A stretch of DNA of 11,835 nucleotides. Origin: Phoronis ovalis (taxonomy: Eukaryota; Phoronida; Phoronidae). Location: NCBI GenBank assembly GCA_028565635.1, contig JAOXYB010019682.1, forward strand, positions 5,946-17,780, read 5' to 3'. This document shows positions 5,978 to 11,835 of the stretch, piece by piece; positions within the stretch are counted from its first letter, which is position 1, and every line of letters starts with the position of its first letter. A model generated the notes under the pieces. The model had not been told where the DNA came from and made no database searches. It was given only the letters and a program-made list of their open reading frames with translations. The position numbers and the translations under genes were made by a program.

Positions 5978-8900
5978 GTAAGGCCATTTCATTTGTGCTT
6001 TCCAGTTTACAGCTCGACCTTATTTAGCCTTAGTGATATATCTGTACGTAATATCCATTGTAGGTCGATAGCTTTCAGCATGAAATTCATAAAGTTTATT
6101 CTTGGAACTTTGCTTGCAGTGAGTTCAATATAATTTATTTGTGTATGGAAATATTTTGTCTAGTGTGTCATATTATCTAATTTGCAAGCAAAGATCACCT
6201 GATGACCCCGATGTTTCAGTCTGAACAAAAATAGATCCGATATCTAAATACTCAATGGTGTCTTTTAAGGATATGTGTAAAAATAATTTTTGTATGTTAT
6301 GGTTATTTCTGTTCATAAGTATTAAAATAAATTTAAATTGTGATGCCTGATATAAATCACAAGACTGATAAAAATAAAGTTATCCTGAAAAGTTAATGTG
6401 ATAACATCCGGGGGGGGGGGGTAATCCCAGTATATTACCTGAGACTATTAATTATAACTAAGAGTTATAACAGTCTCAGCTATTTACCTACTGGGCACGT
6501 GCTGCGCAGAACGGTCCTAATTTCATTCTTCTCACTGTAAATATGGGTGTATCCTTTCGGTACAATTATGGGTAGATTTTTCATGCTTTGGGTTTTTATT
6601 TAGTCATGTTTAGTGACCAGAGCAGAAAATCGAATGGTAAAGCTAACCTTCGGTTCCAGTTTGAAATTTTAATATCTTTCTGTCAATTGACCTCAATACA
6701 GATCTAATCTATCAACTCCAAAGATGCCAAGCTTAGAGCAAAACATACGGGATATTCATTTTTTTGTGATATCATTTGCATATTTATAGAAAAATTTTAG
6801 CGGGTGTCCTTTACCAAATGCGGGTGACTTGGTATGTCTGCTACTCTGGGTATATATATTGGTATTGGTATAAATATGGATATATTTTTTAGGGTTACCT
6901 AGAAGTATAAACTGGTCAGGATTTTCAAGTTTGGGTGACAGGTCCCACCAAAATTATAGCCAAGTACCCCGGGGGATAACATATGAGTGACTCGGAGCCT
7001 GATTCAGGGGCATACAAAAGATTGTAACAGGGAATCTTTAGACTGTTATCTTGTTGCATTTAAAACTTTGCTACTTAAAATTGTGCCTGCAGAAAATAAT
7101 TGAATTAAATCCCCTTTAGTAGAACATTATAATATAATTATGTTATATTTTAGCAGTGATAGATCCCTTTAAATTGTCAGTTTTAGGGATTCACATTGTG
7201 CACATCTGCATGAAACAGCTGTTATCTCATTAAATGTCTCCCTTATTTACATAGAAAATATATCCTGCTCAGTCACCTTGAACATATTGTTCACCATATG
7301 TGTATAGTTTTGTCAATGTTGATTACAATGTCACATAGCACATTTGTCAGCCAGACACATTTCATAATAGTAATCAAACCAAAAGTAAGTAAACATCAGA
7401 AAATGCATTTAATGTATAAATTATTATACTAAATTAAAAGATTTGTACAAGCAATGCTTGCTATGAATTTATAAATGAATGTTTATTTTAAAAAATTGAT
7501 ATTTTTTTATACCTGCCATGTTTTCACATGAAAAGGGAGGAGTGCTTGAATGACCGAAGAGTGCAGAAAGAAACTAGTAAGGTCTGAGGGCATAAAAACT
7601 GATGCATTCTTTCACTAAATTTGATGGTTAAATTCATGATTATGTGGGTGAACTAAAGGCACTTGACTTCACAAGATGGTAAGGGGGACTGTTGGGTTCT
7701 TTACAAAATTATGGATGATTATGGTAAAACAACTGGATCCACTCTGCTAATTTGATGAAACATAACTGGATAAATTGTGGCCACATGTCAATCCCCTATA
7801 TAGCTTAACTACCCTCCCCCCAGGCTTGGCAAGTATGATATTCAAACTGTTTTAATTACGGACTTAAATTCATTAAGATAAACTGGCTAAAATAGTACTA
7901 AGGTTTGATTGCTTAAGTAACTTTCTTCTCCTTGCCAGTGAAGAAAGATGAGGGCAGATGTGATATAAAAATAATGTCATATTCCAGTCCAAGGTCATTA
8001 TAAGTGCAATAACTGACATGTAAAGGCTGGCACCAAACAATGTAGACATGTTAATGCTAATTTATGATATTCATTGTAAACATTAACACAATTTATATAC
8101 TGTGCTTTAATTGACTGAAATAACTAAGGAAATAAAAGATTATTGCCATTTTTGTGTAACATTTATATATTACCACACATTAAAAACATTTTATAAATGT
8201 GAAATCACTTACTTCAATTTATTATAATAGTTTAATTAAACTGACTAATAACTAATATTGGGAAAGATAGTAGAACATAGCTTACGTAGGGAATGTTTCT
8301 GTTACAGGCGGACTGCTGAGCAACTGATTGTTGAGTCAGGCTGCACACTAGAACACCCCTCAGCTGCCAAATTCCGTGCCCATGTAATGGATGGCGAATG
8401 GGAGAAAGTGAGTATTTTGTACTTTCAATATTTTGATTCCCTCCTGGAAACAATCCAACAGTGAAGTCCATACTCTATAAATCTTGTCTGATAGGCTATT
8501 AGCCTTGTTTTTGTAGGAGAATACATTCTGTGACACTGCTCACCTATATTTATTTATAAAATATTTTTTATATCTGTTATGAGTTTAATGCAGTTTTATG
8601 ATCAATGCTTAACACATTTATTAAGTGTATGTATCAAACATAAGATTAAGGCCTGTAGTGTTTATTGTCCTCTATTCATGCTTTTAATAGGTACATTTTT
8701 GTAATTTTGATTATCAGATATGGATTTTTAGTGGAGTTAGTTTTGCTGCAGAATAGAGACCCCAATTCCAATGCTAAGTATCTTCCCATGGGACAAAAAT
8801 TTCCCAGCACATTGGCAAATTATTCACTATTTGTAAAAAATAATCCTGCTGCACAATATCCATTCTAATCTTACTGTTCCAAAAAACGTCCTATTAATTG

Positions 8901-9277
8901 AAAGACCCTTTTAAGGCCATGTGTTAAAAAAGTCAGAAAAATTATTTGATAGTTGTTTCTAGTTACATGACATGAGGCCATATAATTATAAGGTGACTGA
9001 TTTGTTTTTCCTTTTGTGAATTTTTAAAATTCTATAATGTGACAGGTATGTAACGCTTAATAAAAATTAAGAGTGCCATAAAATACCCAGTAATCCGTAA
9101 TATTTTTTATGCATCAGTTATATAATGTTTTTGCGATAGAAAAACTACCCAAAGTTTATGTGCAGTTTTTCCTGAATATTCATTGCTATGCAAATTGTTA
9201 AACTTTTATGTAAATTGCAGGCGGATGCTGATCTGAATGAATTAAAGGTCTTGGTAGAAGTTCCCCAGGGAATGCAG
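5763..9277 (+). CDS. wdr26: WDR26 orthologue, N-terminal part (LisH and start of CTLH), truncated by window end
   Basis: Exons 5763-5977, 8308-8407 and 9221-9277 join in frame to 124 residues. Human WDR26 is a LisH-CTLH-WD40 protein of the CTLH/GID E3 ubiquitin ligase (yeast counterpart Gid7). It helps assemble the ring-shaped complex and recruit substrates. Residues 1-50 are a low-complexity tail rich in Asn, Ser, Thr and Pro. The LisH motif spans about 55-86 ([15 protein letters not shown], then [10 protein letters not shown]). CTLH begins near residue 90 ([18 protein letters not shown], then DLNELK). These blocks closely match the vertebrate protein as I remember it, including the LEHPSA junction and DLNELK. 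The ATG at 5763 was chosen because MQTNG resembles the human start MQANG and has A at -3. The frame stays open upstream to 5628 without an ATG. The remaining CTLH and all WD40 repeats must be encoded past 11835. Confidence 0.93.
6400..6982. mobile_element. Probable non-autonomous DNA transposon with 8-bp target-site duplication
   Basis: The same 8 bp, GATAACAT, lie at 6400-6407 and 6975-6982. The 567 bp between them begin CC followed by twelve Gs then TA, and end TACCCCGGGG. The ends are roughly inverted (CC-G-run-TA against CCCCGGGGTA). No transposase frame is present. The body has degenerate GGGTG/GGGTA motifs at irregular 20-35-bp spacing and a large hairpin near the left end. An 8-bp duplication fits hAT-type elements, but the termini are not classical hAT ends, so the superfamily is open. 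The long G run may be a slippage-prone or assembly-sensitive site. Confidence 0.55.
6426..6495. repeat. 70-bp interrupted hairpin inside the insertion
   Basis: Three nested pairs of arms match perfectly: CCCAGTA (6426-6432) with TACTGGG (6489-6495), TGAGACT (6440-6446) with AGTCTCA (6472-6478), and TTATAACT (6452-6459) with AGTTATAA (6463-6470) around an AAG loop. The 44 arm bases make a stable extrahelical structure plausible. It lies 18 bp inside the left end of the element. Confidence 0.85.
8308..8407 (+). CDS. wdr26: wdr26 coding exon 2
   Basis: The acceptor is TTCTGTTACAG (8297-8307) and the donor is AAA|GTGAGT (8408). The 100 bp complete the Glu codon and encode [20 protein letters not shown] and [13 protein letters not shown]. 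This covers the second LisH helix and the LisH-CTLH linker. It leaves in phase 0. Confidence 0.93.
8408..9220 (+). other. wdr26 intron 2
   Basis: This 813-bp phase-0 intron is AT-rich. The open frame at 8665-8868 has no ATG start, no flanking splice sites and no protein-like pattern. Nothing else is seen in it. Confidence 0.8.
9221..9277 (+). CDS. wdr26: wdr26 coding exon 3
   Basis: The acceptor is TAAATTGCAG (9211-9220) and the donor is CAG|GTGAGA (9278). The 57 bp encode [19 protein letters not shown], the first CTLH helix with its conserved DLNELK. It is phase 0 at both ends. At 19 codons it is too short to stand alone, but family similarity and splice sites make it secure. Confidence 0.9.
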
Positions 9278-10810
9278 GTGAGAAAAATGTGACTTAGCTT
9301 GAATTTAAATATAGAATTATGAACTAAATTTTAGAATAAACGATGGTAATTTATATGGGCATTGTCATAGGTTTCTAGTGCTTGGACGTTTTGTAATTTT
9401 TTGCATTTCAATGTTTGTTTTTCATACAAACCTATGAATAGAAGCCACAGGGTTTAAACTGAGGTAATTGCACATGTTTTGATGTACTATTTGGTGTTTG
9501 CTTCGTCATGACCTGGTGTTAGCAGCAATATTATATGGGGATGAAAGATATAGTATAAGCACAACATACAATAGCAAAAGAATAAATATTGAGAAACATT
9601 TCATTAAGCTAGCCTTTCTAGAATATTGTAGATAATTTATGAACCAGAAGCCCTTATATTGCAGTTCATACTTATTGATTGTATTGCCCTGAGTTTTGCC
9701 ATTGTATGAAAGCTAAGCTTGTCATTATACATTTGCTTTGAATTGTAATGTTTCATGTGTGAACATTCAATGTTTTGATTGTGGTCCCTATTCAAACTGA
9801 ACTTAGTTTGCCAAAGTGGTATTTAATACCATAGGCTTTTATACACCCTGTGCTTTATTTCTCTTTTAAGAAAATGAATTTTAACATTAAAGTTCCATTA
9901 GTGGTAAACTTTAAAAGTTGGCTTAATTTTGTTTGCATAAATAAAAATAATTCCTGAACCTGTGTATAAATATGAATGTTCTGAAACAGTAGTTTTTAAT
10001 TTGTAAATATTTAATGGAATATTTCTAAAAGGACTTGGCAAAGATAACATGAAATTCGTTATTCAGGCCTGGATTTAGGATATGTCGATGCATCTTTGTT
10101 AAGGTAGTTGTCTGTGAAGTACCCTGTCCAGTTACAGCCACGTGTTGCTTTTGAATACTGTTTTTGGTTATATATTGATCAATATGAAATACAGCTAGTT
10201 ACTTTAAATAATGAAAAGATTATTTTATCTTTTTGTTTGAATAGTAGCAACAAATAAGATCTAAGAAGTTGTTAGTTTGTTCGCCCATGACCCCCTGGGA
10301 ATGATATATGGAATCAGTAGGATTCCTTCTAGTCTCGTTCATAAGGTGATATTGTGAAAAATATGAGCTTTGAGGGTTAGGGCATAGCAAAATATCAAAA
10401 AATCATTTCACTAGTTAGTTACATGAAATTCCATTTATATTTTTCCTACATTTATAATGTTTAGGACATTTATTTGCTAAGGTATTTATTTGGCAGTAGA
10501 ATAAATACAATTTTTTGTATACAAATAACTATTTACATTGAATGGTAATATAGCCCACATGTCTCCCTAGTGGCAAGCATAGCAAACTGCGACTAGAAAG
10601 TGTTGTTTTCAGCTGCTTATATTATCTCGAACTTCACAATTTATTTAGTTGTGTCATAGCTGTGCAACAAATTTTGTCATAATTAGATTGTAAGTTGTCT
10701 TAGTGGGTGTTTCTCATGATACAGTATAGGTACTGTAGCTGTATTCTTACATGTCACTTCAGTCATCAAATGTTGAGTAAATAGATGACTATTTTTGTCA
10801 GATATAAAGA

Positions 10811-10912
10811 GAATAAATTTCCCCATAAATAAATTTAATTTTATCGGAATAAATAAGTAAATTAAATTTTACCAGAATAAACAAATAAGTTTTACCGAAA
10901 TAAATTTCCCCA
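10811..10912. repeat. Degenerate AT-rich repeat cluster
   Basis: AATAAATTTCCCCA occurs at 10812-10825 and again at 10899-10912. Between them TTTTAYC-type units start at 10839, 10867 and 10890, each followed by a GAATAAA-like word. It is a small decayed tandem or inserted repeat with no coding potential. Confidence 0.65.
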
Positions 10913-11491
10913 CAGCCTTTAATGTATTTTTCACAATATTTGCACTTCAGTAATTTTCTAATGGTACTTCAGTGACTTTTGGCAGTTAAAGACTCAATAT
11001 ATACAACATAACCTCATCAATATATCCAATTCTTGACAGGAAAAAACCAACAAAGCCTCAATTTTTGCAATTTCTGATCCAGAAAGTGCCTAATTTATCA
11101 AAAACCAGCCATTTCTGATGAAAAATGTGCACACACAGGAGAAATAAACAGTTTGTCCACCTTAAGCACTCTATGCAATGTGAGAAAACGCACTAGTTTC
11201 TACTCACGTTAGTGGTATTATTAGAGAGCTTAAGATTAAATATGAGCTACGAGTAACAAAAAAGTGGGTACGTCTACCACAACCATTAACACGAGAAGTA
11301 AAAAAAAGCAATAGTAGTCTATATTTATTATGCTGGACATTTCTATTAAAAATTCGGGTAATTTTCTTTTACTAAGTGCTCGTGACAAATGCACACACTT
11401 CGCTCTTTATACCCTAGCTGGTCTAAGAATCTTTATTAACTATATGCAGTCATTCCTGTAACTGCCAAAACTAAGATGTTTTGTTGTTTTT

Positions 11492-11835
11492 ATGCCCATC
11501 ACTATGTAATAGTGAAAGGGCATATAGCCGTACTGTATGCGGCGTCGTTGGCGGCGTCGTATGTAACCTTTTCTTTGTGTTGCTATAACGGCTTTAGCTT
11601 TTGTCAGATCATCTTCGTATTTGGTACAGGTCAAAGCGCAGGTCTGATATAATTTTGACCTCGAATACTTCCAAGATGGCCGATTGGCGGCCATGTTTGT
11701 ACCCGAGAGTGCACCAGACTGGCTGCTTAATGCGGGAAAGACGAAGCGTTGACTACTTGACGATTCGAAGGTGGATTCACGTAGGCCATGGGTTGGTGGG
11801 CGTAGTGGGCCGGGTGACATTTCAAAATGACCTTG
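11492..11835. repeat. GC-richer interspersed repeat fragment, right end outside window
   Basis: Base composition changes sharply here from its AT-rich surroundings. The block opens with a hairpin at 11492-11523 (ATGCCCATCACTAT against ATAGTGAAAGGGCAT, near-perfect). GCGGCGTCGT follows twice (11539-11548 and 11551-11560). ATGGCCG (11676-11682) and CGGCCAT (11688-11694) form a perfect inverted pair. A 126-codon minus-strand ATG frame (11440-11820) spans the block and is Ser- and Arg-rich, but matches no family I know. I associate GGCGTCGT-rich blocks with bivalve genomic repeats; that is memory, not a search result. Confidence 0.5.

Larger units (their letters stand above)
5978..8307 (+). other. 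wdr26 intron 1 (2.3 kb)
   Basis: This phase-2 GT...AG intron has donor GTAAGG. It contains the ~567-bp insertion at 6408-6974. The rest is AT-rich with no ORF or RNA gene that I can support. Confidence 0.8.
9278..11835 (+). other. Start of wdr26 intron 3, running past the window
   Basis: No further CTLH or WD40 exon could be found in these 2.56 kb, so the intron is at least that long. It is AT-rich, with a degenerate repeat at 10811-10912 and a GC-richer repeat block from about 11492. A CACGTG E-box lies near 10140. No RNA gene was recognised. Confidence 0.65.

Noticed and set aside
6496-6501. CACGTG E-box
   Set aside because: It is a single six-base match inside the transposon-like insertion, with no supporting context.
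8665-8868. 67-codon open frame in wdr26 intron 2
   Set aside because: The start is TTG, not ATG. Exons 2 and 3 join directly in phase and match the family without any inserted residues.

Overview
This is eukaryotic nuclear DNA. Two genes lie in tandem on the + strand, both split by AT-rich introns with GT...AG ends, and both run off the window. The compact exons, the large AT-rich spacers full of degenerate repeats, and a right-edge block of a type I associate with bivalve molluscs suggest a lophotrochozoan, most likely a bivalve. That host assignment is inference. I see no bacterial or viral genes.

Region 1-143 is a 43-bp-period tandem repeat cut by the window edge. Region 201-2793 holds the last six exons of a protein-coding gene: 201-264, 765-869, 1286-1417, 1812-1907, 2179-2348 and 2659-2793. 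All intron phases agree and the frame closes on a TAA at 2791-2793, giving 233 C-terminal residues. I do not recognise the protein with certainty. Its C-terminal half resembles the tail domain of some alpha/beta-hydrolase (esterase or S9-peptidase-like) proteins, but no catalytic motif is visible here.

Region 2794-5500 is intergenic. It holds an irregular array of about nine copies of a 15-bp motif (3281-3584) that looks superficially like a CRISPR, then a CCCCGGGG-containing segment and AT-rich DNA.

Region 5526-9277 and beyond is the 5' part of a WDR26 orthologue, a subunit of the CTLH/GID E3 ubiquitin ligase. A compact promoter-like block at 5526-5556 (ZNF143/Staf-like site beside a perfect CRE) precedes three coding exons: 5763-5977, 8308-8407 and 9221-9277. 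They encode the N-terminal tail, the LisH motif and the start of the CTLH domain. The remaining CTLH and WD40 exons must lie past the right edge, because 9278-11835 shows none. Intron 1 carries a ~567-bp insertion flanked by an 8-bp direct repeat (6400-6407 and 6975-6982), which is probably a non-autonomous DNA transposon.

The right edge (about 11492-11835) is a GC-richer block with a hairpin, a GCGGCGTCGT direct repeat and back-to-back YY1-like sites. It is probably the end of an interspersed repeat. The two genes show no obvious functional link. I found no convincing new multi-gene system. The points of most interest are the WDR26 promoter and N-terminus, the orphan protein, and the repeat family shared by 3254-3680 and 6408-6974.
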